Positions 29,803 to 38,274 of a stretch of 64,000 nt of DNA are shown in pieces (position 1 is the first letter of the stretch; each line of letters opens with the position of its first letter). Under the pieces are notes generated by a model that did no database searches, was not told the origin of the DNA, and saw nothing but the letters and a program-made list of their open reading frames with translations. Origin of the DNA: Streptomyces sp. CGMCC 4.7035 (GTDB taxonomy: Bacteria > Actinomycetota > Actinomycetes > Streptomycetales > Streptomycetaceae); contig NZ_CP134053.1 of the NCBI RefSeq assembly GCF_031583065.1, positions 5,869,001 through 5,933,000 on the forward strand, given 5' to 3'. A program made the position numbers and the translations under genes.

Positions 29803-30930
29803 ATGTCCATGGCAGGGAATCTGCGGAAGGTGACGGGCCTCGGCAAGGTCGGTGGCCTCCGCAAGGTGGCGCGGCTCGCACGACGTCGTGTGCGCGTCGA
29901 TCTGAGCCACCCCGCCCGGTCGCCATTGGGCTCCGCGGTGGTCAACTGCGTGACGTACCAGGACGGCGTGCGCGTTCCCGACGGCCGAGATCTGGTCGAG
30001 ACGGTGGAGCGGGTACGCAAGAGTGACGACGGCTTCGTCTGGCTCGGGCTGCACGAGCCGACGAGTCAGGAGTTCGCGGGCATCGCCGAGCTCTTCGACC
30101 TGCATCCGCTGGCGGTCGAGGACGCGGTGGAGGCCCATCAGCGCCCGAAGCTGGAGCGGTACGGGGACACGCTGTTCGCGGTCTTCAAGACCGTCTGCTA
30201 CGTGGATCACCAGGAGTTGACCGCGACGAGCGAGGTGGTGAACACCGGCGAGATCATGGTGTTCATCGGTCCATCGTTCGTCATCACCGTGCGGCACGGC
30301 CGGCACGGTTCGCTCGGCCCGCTGCGCGAGGAGCTGGAGGCCGACCCGCAGCAGCTGGCGAAGGGCCCCGCCGCGGTGCTGCACGCGATCGCGGACCATG
30401 TCGTGGACGATTATCTGAACGTCACGGACGCGGTGCAGGAGGACATCGACCAGGTCGAGACGGATGTGTTCGCGGAGAACGGCGCGCGGGTGGATCCGGG
30501 CCGCATCTACCAGCTCAAGCGTGAACTCCTGGAGCTGAAGCGCGCTGTGGCGCCACTGGACCGCCCCATCCAGGAGCTGGCCACCCGGCCGATCCGGGTG
30601 ATCGACCCGGAGATACAGGCGTACTTCCGGGACGTCTCCGACCATCTGCTGCGCGCCACCGAGCAGATAGCGGCCTTCGACGAACTGCTCAACTCGATCC
30701 TGCAGGCGCATCTCGCGCAGGTGAGCGTCGCGCAGAACGAGGACATGCGGAGGATCACGGCCTGGGCAGCACTGATCGCGGTGCCGACCATGGTGACCGG
30801 TGTGTACGGCATGAACTTCGAGTACATGCCGGAGCTGCACTGGAGCTTCGGTTATCCACTGGTCCTGGTCGTGATAGGCGTCGCCTGTCTCGTCCTGTAC
30901 CGGGGCTTCAAGCGCAACGGCTGGCTGTGA
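29803..30930 (+). CDS. corA: CorA-type Mg2+/Co2+ channel
   Basis: A 375-residue pentameric divalent-cation channel subunit. The large cytoplasmic domain (residues 1-310) has the conserved HPLAVEDAVEAHQRPKLERYGDT-type region near residue 105 and long stalk helices. Two C-terminal transmembrane helices are separated by the signature YGMNFE, the selectivity loop, and the protein ends in a basic tail (RGFKRNGWL). The ATG at 29803 follows AAGGAG at good spacing. The first 30 residues are Lys/Arg-rich (NLRKVTGLGKVGGLRKVARL), an extension beyond the core family. Confidence 0.93.
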   Translation: MSMAGNLRKVTGLGKVGGLRKVARLARRRVRVDLSHPARSPLGSAVVNCVTYQDGVRVPDGRDLVETVERVRKSDDGFVWLGLHEPTSQEFAGIAELFDLHPLAVEDAVEAHQRPKLERYGDTLFAVFKTVCYVDHQELTATSEVVNTGEIMVFIGPSFVITVRHGRHGSLGPLREELEADPQQLAKGPAAVLHAIADHVVDDYLNVTDAVQEDIDQVETDVFAENGARVDPGRIYQLKRELLELKRAVAPLDRPIQELATRPIRVIDPEIQAYFRDVSDHLLRATEQIAAFDELLNSILQAHLAQVSVAQNEDMRRITAWAALIAVPTMVTGVYGMNFEYMPELHWSFGYPLVLVVIGVACLVLYRGFKRNGWL

Positions 30931-31059
30931 CCTCGGCGCGCCCCTCACCCGGGCTCGTCCGGCACCTTCGGCCCGAGGCGGTCGACGATTGCCGGCCGGT
31001 CCGGGGGCTCGGGTGGGCGGACGTCCAGTCGGGCAAGGGGCGGTCTGCGAGCAGGCCGG

Positions 31060-31488
31060 TCAGTGCGTCGCGGTCCTCGCGTAGACGCTTTCGACCCAGT
31101 GGGCGAGCTGATCGTCCGTCAGGTTCTGGGCAAGGTCGGACTCGCTGATCATGCCGACGAGGCGCTTGTTCTCGATGACGGGAAGCCGGCGGATCTGGTG
31201 CCCCTGCATCTCCTCGAGCACTTCGCCGACATCGGCGCCCGCTTCGATCCAGCGCGGGGTGCCCTTGGCCATGTCTCCCGCGGTCACGCGCGAGGGGTCG
31301 TGGCCCATGGCCACGCAGCCGACGACGATGTCCCGGTCGGTGAGGATGCCGCAGAGCCGTTCGTTCTCGTCGCTGATGGGCAGCGCACCGACGTTGAGTT
31401 CACGCATCAGCTGGGCGGCGCGGTCCAGGGTCTCGTGGGCGGGGATCCACTGGGCACCACGGTGCATGATGTCTCCGGCTGTGGTCAT
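31060..31488 (-). CDS. Tandem CBS-domain protein
   Basis: A 142-residue protein consisting of two CBS motifs: TAGDIMHRGAQWIPAHETLD to LCGILTDRDIVVGCVA, and VTAGDMAKGTPRWIEAGADV to LVGMISESDLAQN. Such pairs bind adenine nucleotides. It resembles the stand-alone CBS proteins of the mycobacterial HRP1 type, but no function is assigned. The ATG at 31488 follows GGGAGGT. Transcribed alone or with the flavin oxidoreductase upstream (168-nt gap). Confidence 0.9.
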   Translation of the reverse strand: MTTAGDIMHRGAQWIPAHETLDRAAQLMRELNVGALPISDENERLCGILTDRDIVVGCVAMGHDPSRVTAGDMAKGTPRWIEAGADVGEVLEEMQGHQIRRLPVIENKRLVGMISESDLAQNLTDDQLAHWVESVYARTATH

Positions 31489-31656
31489 GAAGTACCTCCC
31501 GATGCCGGACGGCCGGCGCGGCACGGGACGCACCGCATGTCCCGACGCCCTCAATTCTCGCCGTGTCCTCGGGGAAACGCACCCCGGAACAGGCGGACCG
31601 CCAGGGTGTGCGTCGAGGGCCTTGGGGGCGCGGCGGTGCGCCGACAGCATTGGCAC

Positions 31657-32070
31657 TCAGGCCGAGAAGCCCACGATCTTCCGCGGAACGACACGGATGA
31701 TCACACGGACCTCGTCGTCCTTCTCCGCGGGAGGGTCGATGCCGAGGTACTTGTGCGAGAGCTCGTGGGGCAGTCGCTTGTCGTCGTCGGGGAGGATCTC
31801 GGCGATGCCGCGGATCTCGACCGAGGTATAGGGGTTGGCGAGGTCGAAGACCGAGAGGCTGATGCGGGGATCGCGGCGTAGGTTGCGCACCTTCTGACGA
31901 CCGTCGGTGGAAGAGAAGAGGACGGTGTCGTCCTCGCGCTTGATCCAGACGACCGAATTCTGGGGAGCGCCGTCGCGGCCGAGAGTGGCGACGCTGGCGA
32001 AATTCCTGGCGTCGAGGAGAGCGCGGACGGAGTCGTCGAAGTGGACCGGGGAGTCGGTGGAGGACGTCAT
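31657..32070 (-). CDS. PPOX-class F420-dependent oxidoreductase
   Basis: A 137-residue split-barrel protein of the pyridoxine 5'-phosphate oxidase-like class that binds flavin or, in actinomycetes, cofactor F420. Motifs: FASVATLGRDGAPQNSVVWI, VLFSSTDGRQKVRNLRRDPR and the C-terminal VIIRVVPRKIVGFS. The F420 preference is a family inference. The ATG at 32070 lies 6 nt after TACCCT with a TTTTGA box 17 nt further up, so a leaderless mRNA is likely. Confidence 0.82.
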   Translation of the reverse strand: MTSSTDSPVHFDDSVRALLDARNFASVATLGRDGAPQNSVVWIKREDDTVLFSSTDGRQKVRNLRRDPRISLSVFDLANPYTSVEIRGIAEILPDDDKRLPHELSHKYLGIDPPAEKDDEVRVIIRVVPRKIVGFSA

Positions 32071-32131
32071 GGGACCAGGGTAACTAGATGCACATGCATT
32101 CAAAATGGGTTTGGGGGAATCTTCCATGTGA

Positions 32132-32773
32132 TCAGCCGTTCCAGGCCGGATGCCGCGGGTCGTCCGCGCGAATCAGTACGTCGGCGGCGGCACCCGGGTC
32201 CGTCTCCACCTCGTAGCGCTCGAAGGCGGGGAGGGTCCAGTGCTCGGACTCGGGGGTGCGGCGGCGGAGGGCGCCGGGCGAGAGAAGTACGTGGACGGTC
32301 AGGTCGAAGGGGAACCAGTGCCGCAGGAGGAGCGGACCGTGGAGCAACAGGGGGCTGCCGGGCGGGAGTTGGGCGTACGGGCTGCGGGTGGCGCGGTCGG
32401 TGACCGGGTCCCACAGGTCGGGCAGGACTCGGCCGTCGCCACCGGGTTCGAGGGGGCCGAAGACCTCGCGCCAAAGGGCGCCGGTGTCGAGCCAGCCGTC
32501 GTAGTACGAGTCCGGGTCCCGGCGGCCGTGCTCGAAGCGGAGGGACGCGGGGCGCAGGAAGCCCTCCGCGCCGACGACGAGGGAGGACCGGCCGCGTATC
32601 CGCAGCGCGTCGGACACGCGGCGGGCGAGGTCCCCGGGGCGCGCGGCCGGGGCTCCGTCGAAGGCGATGCGCGGCCAGGGGCTGCCGTCGTCGGGGTGCA
32701 GGTCGAGCAGCCGGTCGGCGAGGAGGTCGCCGAGCCGTTCCCAGGTGATCGCTTCCAGTCGCACAGGGCCCAT
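32132..32773 (-). CDS. Uridine kinase-like P-loop protein
   Basis: A 213-residue protein resembling streptomycete uridine/nucleoside kinase-like proteins. The central RIAFDGAPAARPGDLARRVSD stands where the P-loop should be, but the canonical GxxGxGKS is absent (GAPAARPGD), so ATP binding is uncertain. Downstream parts fit the family: DPDSYYDGWLD, LWDPVTDRATR, LLLHGPLLLRHWF. ATG at 32773 (MGPVRLEAITW). Possibly an inactive paralogue. Confidence 0.62.
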   Translation of the reverse strand: MGPVRLEAITWERLGDLLADRLLDLHPDDGSPWPRIAFDGAPAARPGDLARRVSDALRIRGRSSLVVGAEGFLRPASLRFEHGRRDPDSYYDGWLDTGALWREVFGPLEPGGDGRVLPDLWDPVTDRATRSPYAQLPPGSPLLLHGPLLLRHWFPFDLTVHVLLSPGALRRRTPESEHWTLPAFERYEVETDPGAAADVLIRADDPRHPAWNG

Positions 32774-32921
32774 GATGCCGCGCCGCGACGGAGAACCCGT
32801 GGTGCGACCGGTGAGGGCGGGTGCGATGCGGGCCGGATACGCGTCGACGTCATCGGACCCACCAGATCGGTGACCGTCGCAGCGCGGTCGGACGGGAACG
32901 AAGAAGGGGAATGAAGCGGTT

Positions 32922-33611
32922 ATGGCGCCGAGCACAACTCCCCCACCCCCTGACGGACTTCTTGTGGTCCAACCGCTCAGACGGCGGCACTGTGCCGAGT
33001 GCCGCAGCGGGCCGTTGTCGTTGCTGGTGCTGGAGGAGGGTGCGCCGCGCTGTCTGGACTGTGCCGACCTCGGGCACCTGGTGTTCCTGCCGCGGGGCGA
33101 CACCGCGCTGACCCGGCGGTCGCGGGAGGCGAGTGGGCTGTCGGCGGTGGTGGTGCGTTTCAACCGGCGCCACGGCCGGTACGAGCGGCAGGGGGTGCTC
33201 GTCGAGGAAGCGGCGCTCGCGCTGGCCGAGGAGCGGTGCCTGGCGGACGCGGAGGCGCGGCGCAGACGCCGGGTGCGGGACGCGCGGCGGCGGGCAGTGG
33301 AGGACGCTCGGTTCACGGAGGTGTTCGCGAGGGAGATCCAGCGACTGTTTCCCGGGTGTCCGGCGGAGCGCGCGCGGGCGATCGCTGCGCATGCGTCGGT
33401 GCGCGGGAGCGGACGGGTCGGGCGCAGTGCGGCGGGGCGGGCGCTGTCGCCGGGAGCGGTGACAGCGGCGGTGCGGGCGTCCGCACGGCACACGGAGACG
33501 CCGTACGACCAGCTGCTGATGGCCGGGGTGCCGCGGCACGAGGCGCGGCGACGCATAGCGAGCAGCGTGGAGCGGGTGCTACGGGAGTGGCGGCTCCGGG
33601 AGGCGGTGTGA
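32922..33611 (+). CDS. DUF2293-domain protein
   Basis: A 229-residue protein. The N-terminal 70 residues have a CAEC...CLDC pair of CxxC motifs, likely a zinc ribbon. The C-terminal part, RCLADAEARRRRRVRDARRR, then FAREIQRLFPGCPAERARAI and TETPYDQLLMAG, matches DUF2293, which has no assigned function. The ATG at 32922 is preceded by GAAGAAGGGG about 13 nt upstream. A zinc-ribbon plus basic helix suggests nucleic-acid binding, an inference only. Confidence 0.75.
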   Translation: MAPSTTPPPPDGLLVVQPLRRRHCAECRSGPLSLLVLEEGAPRCLDCADLGHLVFLPRGDTALTRRSREASGLSAVVVRFNRRHGRYERQGVLVEEAALALAEERCLADAEARRRRRVRDARRRAVEDARFTEVFAREIQRLFPGCPAERARAIAAHASVRGSGRVGRSAAGRALSPGAVTAAVRASARHTETPYDQLLMAGVPRHEARRRIASSVERVLREWRLREAV

Positions 33612-33756
33612 TGCCGGGCCGGAACCGGCCGACAGGGAGACCGGCTGTCGCCGCCCGCGAGAGTCCGTGTCACCGATCTCGTACGTCGTTTCGCTTGTAG
33701 TGACGGGAGGAGGGGGGAAGGATCTGTGGGTTCGGGGGACCGATGCGGGAGCTGAC

Positions 33757-34236
33757 ATGATCGATGGGCCGTACTTCGTGCTGACCGTGCTGGGAGTACT
33801 CGGAACCGGCCTGGTGGCGGGCGTGTTCTGCGGGTTCTCGACGTTCGTCATGAAAGGGCTCGGCTCGCTGCCGCCGGCGCAGGGCGTCGCAGCGATGAAC
33901 GCGATCAACACGGCGGCGACGACACCGGCGTTCATGATCGTGTTCGTGGGGTCGACGGTCGTGTGTGCCGTGCTGGCCGTGGTGACTTTTGTGCTGTGGC
34001 CCGACGACGGCAGGGTGGAACTGCTCGTGGGCAGCGCGCTGTATCTGATAGGTGCGTTCGGAGTGACCGCCGTGGCGAACGTCCCCCGCAACGACACGCT
34101 CCTGCGCATGGACCCCGGTTCCCCGGAGGCTGCCGTGTACTGGCGCGCGTACGTGAGCGACTGGACCCTGTGGAATCACGTCCGCATGGGCGCGTCGGCC
34201 TGCGCGGCGGTCTCCTACGTCCTGGCCCTCACCTGA
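33757..34236 (+). CDS. DUF1772 (anthrone oxygenase-like) membrane protein
   Basis: A 159-residue protein with four hydrophobic helices: YFVLTVLGVLGTGLVAGVF, FMIVFVGSTVVCAVLAVVTF, LLVGSALYLIGAFGVTAVA and ACAAVSYVLALT. NVPRNDTL and YWRAYVSDWTLWNHVR are the conserved DUF1772 motifs. Relatives include anthrone oxygenases and Noranthrone-type enzymes, but most are of unknown role. The ATG at 33757 follows GGGAGC. Confidence 0.82.
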   Translation: MIDGPYFVLTVLGVLGTGLVAGVFCGFSTFVMKGLGSLPPAQGVAAMNAINTAATTPAFMIVFVGSTVVCAVLAVVTFVLWPDDGRVELLVGSALYLIGAFGVTAVANVPRNDTLLRMDPGSPEAAVYWRAYVSDWTLWNHVRMGASACAAVSYVLALT

Positions 34237-34296
34237 GCCTCCGAGGCCCATCGCGGATGCCCGGATGACGAGGGGCGGACGGGGCGATGGCGTCGT

Positions 34297-34314
34297 ATCG
34301 TTGCACGAAACGAT
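34297..34314. promoter_or_regulatory. Inverted repeat upstream of gltD
   Basis: ATCGTT-GCACGA-AACGAT, a 6-bp perfect inverted repeat with a 6-nt spacer, 29 bp before the gltD start. Candidate operator of an unknown regulator. Confidence 0.35.
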
Positions 34315-34342
34315 CCCGTATGCGTACGCGAGGGAGACGGCC

Positions 34343-35833
34343 ATGGCCGATCCCAAGGGCTTTCTGACCACGCCCCGCGAGGAATGGCCCCGCAGACCCG
34401 TCGAGGAAAGGGTGCGGGACTGGAACGAGGTGTACGTCCCGGGTGCGCTGCTGCCGATCATCAGCCGGCAGGCGAACCGCTGCATGGACTGCGGGGTTCC
34501 GTTCTGCCACGACGCCTGCCCTCTCGGGAATCTGATCCCCGAGTGGAACGACCTCGTCTCCCGTGAGGACTGGCGGGCGGCGAGCGACCGGCTGCACGCC
34601 ACGAACAACTTTCCCGAGTTCACGGGTCGGTTGTGTCCGGCGCCGTGCGAGGCGGGGTGCGTGCTCGCCATCAACCAGCCGGCGGTCACCATCAAGAACG
34701 TGGAGGTGGCGATCGCGGACCGGGCCTGGGAGGAGGGATTCACGCCACCGCGTCCGCCCGAGCGGCTGTCGGGGCGCACCGTCGCGGTCGTCGGGTCGGG
34801 GCCGACCGGGCTCGCGGCGGCACAGCAGCTCACGCGCGCCGGGCACACGGTGGCCGTGTACGAGCGCGCGGACCGGATCGGTGGGTTGCTGCGGTACGGG
34901 ATCCCCGCGTTCAAGATGGAGAAGCGGCACCTCGACCGGCGGCTGGAGCAGATGCGCGCCGAGGGGACGAAGTTCCGTGCGTCGACGGTCATAGGGAAGG
35001 ACATCGGAGCCGTCGAACTGCGGGCGCGGTACGACGCCGTGGTGATCGCGACCGGCGCCACGGCCTGGCGCGAACTGGACGTGCCCGGAAGGGAGTTGGC
35101 CGGGATTGAGCAGGCGATGGAGTATCTGCCGCTGGCCGACCGGGTGTGCGAGGGGGACCTGGAGGCCTCGCCGTTGTCGGCGGCCGGGAAGCACGTGGTG
35201 ATCGTGGGCGGCGGAGACACCGGGGCGGACTGTCTGGGCACCGCGGTGCGCGAAGGCGCCGCGTCCGTGACCCAGCTCGACATCTATCCGCTGCCGGAGG
35301 CGCAGCGGGACGAGGTCAGCGAGCCGTGGCCGACGTATCCGAAGATCTACCGTCTGTCCGCCGCGCACGAGGAGGCGCGCGACCTGCGGACGGCGCCCGC
35401 GGCGGACGCGGACGCGCGGCTCTTCGCGGCGTCCACCCTCCGCTTCACGGGGGACGCGGACGGGCACGTCAGGGCGCTGCACCTGGTCGAGGTGGACGAG
35501 CGGCGGCAGCCACTGCCGGGCACCGGGCGCACGCTGCCCGCCGACCTCGTGCTGCTCGCGCTCGGGTTCTCCGGACCCGACCGCGGGGACGGGCTGATCG
35601 ACCAGCTCGGGCTCGCGCTGGACGCGCGCGGGACGATCGCCCGGGACGAGAACTTCGCGACGAACGTCCCCGGCGTGTACGCCGCCGGGGACGCCGCGCG
35701 CGGACAGTCGCTGATCGTGTGGGCTATCGCGGAGGGGCGTGCCGTGGCCGCGGCGGTGGACCGACGGCTGACGGGCGGTGCGTCGCGCCTGCCGGCGCCG
35801 ATCGGGCCGTACGACCGGCCGATGACGGCGTAG
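34343..35833 (+). CDS. gltD: Glutamate synthase small-chain-like oxidoreductase
   Basis: A 496-residue NADPH-dependent FAD protein. The N-terminus has two Cys clusters for 4Fe-4S centres (CMDCGVPFCHDACPLGN and CPAPCEAGC), then a dinucleotide fold VVGSGPTGLAAAQ (FAD), a second VIVGGGDTGADCLG (NADPH) and a C-terminal VYAAGDAARGQSLIVWAI. In GltBD it delivers electrons to the large subunit; no gltB is in the window, so it may serve another partner. The ATG at 34343 follows AGGGAG. Confidence 0.9.
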   Translation: MADPKGFLTTPREEWPRRPVEERVRDWNEVYVPGALLPIISRQANRCMDCGVPFCHDACPLGNLIPEWNDLVSREDWRAASDRLHATNNFPEFTGRLCPAPCEAGCVLAINQPAVTIKNVEVAIADRAWEEGFTPPRPPERLSGRTVAVVGSGPTGLAAAQQLTRAGHTVAVYERADRIGGLLRYGIPAFKMEKRHLDRRLEQMRAEGTKFRASTVIGKDIGAVELRARYDAVVIATGATAWRELDVPGRELAGIEQAMEYLPLADRVCEGDLEASPLSAAGKHVVIVGGGDTGADCLGTAVREGAASVTQLDIYPLPEAQRDEVSEPWPTYPKIYRLSAAHEEARDLRTAPAADADARLFAASTLRFTGDADGHVRALHLVEVDERRQPLPGTGRTLPADLVLLALGFSGPDRGDGLIDQLGLALDARGTIARDENFATNVPGVYAAGDAARGQSLIVWAIAEGRAVAAAVDRRLTGGASRLPAPIGPYDRPMTA

Positions 35834-35995
35834 GCGCGAGCCGTAACGGTCGCCGCCGTCGAAGCACCCGTCAACGCCGGTTCCCTATGGTGATCGTGAA
35901 GATCAGGGCGAGGACCTGGGCCAGTTCCTCCTCGTTCAGGGTGTGCCGTCAGCTCTGCCCCGCAGCGGCTCATGGAGTCACGGCCGTGACCGGTA

Positions 35996-36811
35996 CTACG
36001 GCTTGCGGCCCACCGCCCCGTAGCCGGGAATGACCCCGTCGTCCTGTCCGGGAACCGGCTCGCCCAGCTCCGGGTGCCACTTGTGGACCACCTCGACACC
36101 CGGTTCGACGAGGTCGAGTCCGTGGAAGAAGCGGGCGAACTCGTCGCGGGAGCGGAGCGCCAGCGTGACTCCGGCCGCCTTGAGCTTCTCGATCGCCGCC
36201 GCCGACTCCTCCGGCGTGAAGTCGGGGGTGGCATGGGTCATCATCAGGTAGCTGCCGGAGGGCAGTTCGGACAGCAGCCGGTCGACCAGTTCGTGCGCGC
36301 CGTCCTCGTCGGAGACGAAGTGCAGCAGCGCCACGAGGGAGAGCGCCACCGGCCGGTCGAGGTCCAGTACCTTCTTGGCCCCTTCGATGATGGTGGCCGG
36401 GTCCCGCACATCGGCTTGCAGGTACTCGGTCACTCCCCCGGGCGTGCTGCGCAGCAGGGCCGCCGCGTGGGCCAGCACGATCGGATCGTTGTCGCAGTAG
36501 ACGACGCGCGCGTCCGGCGCGATCTGCTGGGCGATCTGGTGAAGGTTCGGCTCGGTCGGAATGCCCGTGCCTATGTCCAGAAACTGCCGTACGCCGTTCT
36601 GAGCCAGCCAGCGTGTGGCTCGGTGCATAAACGCGCGGTTGACGCGTGCCATCACCGGCACCCTCGGGTCGAGGGCGAGCATCTGCCGGCCCATCTCCTC
36701 GTCGACGGGGTAGTTGTCCTTGCCTCCGAGGTACCAGTCGTACATGCGCGCCGGGTGCGGCCTGCTCGTGTCGATGACGACTGCGTCCTGGGCGGGATCC
36801 TGCCCGGTCAT
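35996..36811 (-). CDS. SAM-dependent methyltransferase, DUF574/SAV2177 family
   Basis: A 271-residue protein of the actinomycete methyltransferase family that begins with a PHPARMYDWYLGGKDNYPVD segment. The SAM-binding region is FLDIGTGIPTEPNLHQIAQ; acidic residue in VVYCDNDPIVLAH. The substrate is unknown across the family, which is highly expanded in Streptomyces. The ATG at 36811 is preceded by AGGAGTTCCTC. It lies beside the DUF397 and XRE genes in the same direction. Confidence 0.88.
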   Translation of the reverse strand: MTGQDPAQDAVVIDTSRPHPARMYDWYLGGKDNYPVDEEMGRQMLALDPRVPVMARVNRAFMHRATRWLAQNGVRQFLDIGTGIPTEPNLHQIAQQIAPDARVVYCDNDPIVLAHAAALLRSTPGGVTEYLQADVRDPATIIEGAKKVLDLDRPVALSLVALLHFVSDEDGAHELVDRLLSELPSGSYLMMTHATPDFTPEESAAAIEKLKAAGVTLALRSRDEFARFFHGLDLVEPGVEVVHKWHPELGEPVPGQDDGVIPGYGAVGRKP

Positions 36812-36893
36812 GAGGAACTCCGTAAGTCTTCGGGACAGTTGGTGATCAACTGAATGCCAATTTAGTGGTGTTGATCAGAAACAAAAGGGGAAA

Positions 36894-37148
36894 TCACGAC
36901 AGCAGGAAGTCCGCCTCCCCCGCCTTGGCCCCCTCGATGAACGCGGTCATCTCGTCGGAGGTGTAGATCAGGGCGGGCCCGTCCGGGTCGGTGGACTGAC
37001 GGACGGCGATCCGGCCGTCGGCGAGCTTCATCGCCTCCAGGCAGTTGCCGCCGTTGCCGCCGCTCCACGGCTTGTGCCAGCCCTCGCTGCCCAGTTCACG
37101 GGCGGGCATGCCGTTGTAGACACGTTTACGCGGCGTGATGCGATTCAT
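36894..37148 (-). CDS. DUF397 protein
   Basis: An 84-residue protein of the DUF397 family, almost exclusive to actinomycetes: ELGSEGWHKPWSGGNGGNCL, then GRIAVRQSTDPDGPALIYTS and EMTAFIEGAKAGEADFLL. Members pair with XRE regulators of the WhiJ type and appear to modulate DNA binding. The ATG at 37148 follows the XRE stop with no gap (TGA-ATG), and AAGGAG lies inside the end of the XRE gene, so the two are translationally coupled. Confidence 0.9.
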   Translation of the reverse strand: MNRITPRKRVYNGMPARELGSEGWHKPWSGGNGGNCLEAMKLADGRIAVRQSTDPDGPALIYTSDEMTAFIEGAKAGEADFLLS

Positions 37149-38009
37149 TCACAGCTCCTTGCGGAGATCCTCGAGGATCTCCTTCGTGCGTTGTGCAGTG
37201 GCGGCCTGGGCCGCCATACGGTCCATGACCTCGAGGTGGGTCGCCACCTCGGCACGCGCGTCCAGGTAGACGGCGCCGGTCAGGTACTCGCTGTAGACCA
37301 TGTCGGGCAGTTCTGACATGGCGAATCGGAACAGTACGAAGGGCCCGTAGGTGCCGGGATGCGGGCCCGAGGAGAACTCGAGCACCTGCAGCGTCACCTG
37401 GGGCAGCTCCGCTACCTCCAGCAGTTTGTCGATCTGGGCGCGCATGACCTGTGGGCCGCCCACCGGGCGGCGCAGCGCGGTCTCGTCCACCAGGGCCCAG
37501 ATGTGGGGCGCGTCGTCGCGCGTGAGCAGCTCCTGACGCTGCATGCGCAACGCCACGTGGCGCTCGATGTCCTCGGGTCTGGTCTGCCCGATGGCGCCCG
37601 ACATCAGTACGCCCCGGGCGTACTCCTCGGTCTGCATGATGCCGGGCACGAAGTGAGGCTCGTACTGACGGATGAGCGCGGCCGCGCCCTCCAGGCTGAC
37701 GTACATCGAGAACCAGCCCGGCAGGATGTCGTGGAACCGCTGCCACCAGCCCGGTCTGTTGGCCTCCTCGGCCAGTTGGACGAAGGCCTCGGCCTCCTCG
37801 TCGCTCACCCCGTACGACTTCAGCAGCAGCTGGAGGTACGGGATCTTGAGGGCGACCTCCGCCGTCTCCATGCGGCGGACGGTGGCGGGTGCGACGCGCA
37901 GGACGCGCGCGGCCTCCTCTCGCTTGAGACCGGCGCGTTCACGCAGGTCCAGCAGGCGTCGGCCGAGGACGACCTGACCGACCGTCGGCGCCGACCGCGG
38001 CTCGCTCAT
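37149..38009 (-). CDS. XRE-family regulator (WhiJ-type, DUF5753)
   Basis: A 286-residue regulator. Residues ~15-75 are a Cro/C1 helix-turn-helix (RLLDLRERAGLKREEAARVL, RVAPATVRRMETAEV). The remainder is the DUF5753 sensory domain (PGIMQTEEYARGVL, LEFSSGPHPGTYGPFVLFRF). It forms a toxin-antitoxin-like or WhiJ-type pair with the downstream DUF397 gene and is divergent from an ATP-binding protein, the classic streptomycete three-part cluster tied to development or antibiotic control. The ATG at 38009 follows GGAGGTGCGGG. Confidence 0.9.
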   Translation of the reverse strand: MSEPRSAPTVGQVVLGRRLLDLRERAGLKREEAARVLRVAPATVRRMETAEVALKIPYLQLLLKSYGVSDEEAEAFVQLAEEANRPGWWQRFHDILPGWFSMYVSLEGAAALIRQYEPHFVPGIMQTEEYARGVLMSGAIGQTRPEDIERHVALRMQRQELLTRDDAPHIWALVDETALRRPVGGPQVMRAQIDKLLEVAELPQVTLQVLEFSSGPHPGTYGPFVLFRFAMSELPDMVYSEYLTGAVYLDARAEVATHLEVMDRMAAQAATAQRTKEILEDLRKEL

Positions 38010-38228
38010 CCCGCACCTCCTCCAGTGCTCCTGTGTTCCGACAGCCCCGGGTGGCGTCGTTCGAAACCTCTCCGCACCGTTCCGCACCGTTCCACGCCCG
38101 CGTTCGGGCTCGATCTGCGAACTCCCGACGCGGGCACCGGACTCGAAGTCCGTGCTTCAGATTCCAACTCGCGCCGTTCGGCGTGCTGTTGCGAGCAGTG
38201 TGCCACGCCCGTTCTCGGAGTCACACTG

Positions 38229-38249
38229 CACTCTGCAATTTTCAGAGTG
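38229..38249. promoter_or_regulatory. Inverted repeat in the XRE/HATPase intergenic region
   Basis: CACTCTG-CAATTTT-CAGAGTG, a 7-bp perfect repeat with a 7-nt AT-rich spacer, 26 bp before the HATPase start and 220 bp from the XRE start. A plausible operator for the WhiJ-type regulator. Confidence 0.5.
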
Positions 38250-38274
38250 ACTCTTGCCAAGTGTTCACGCCGGG

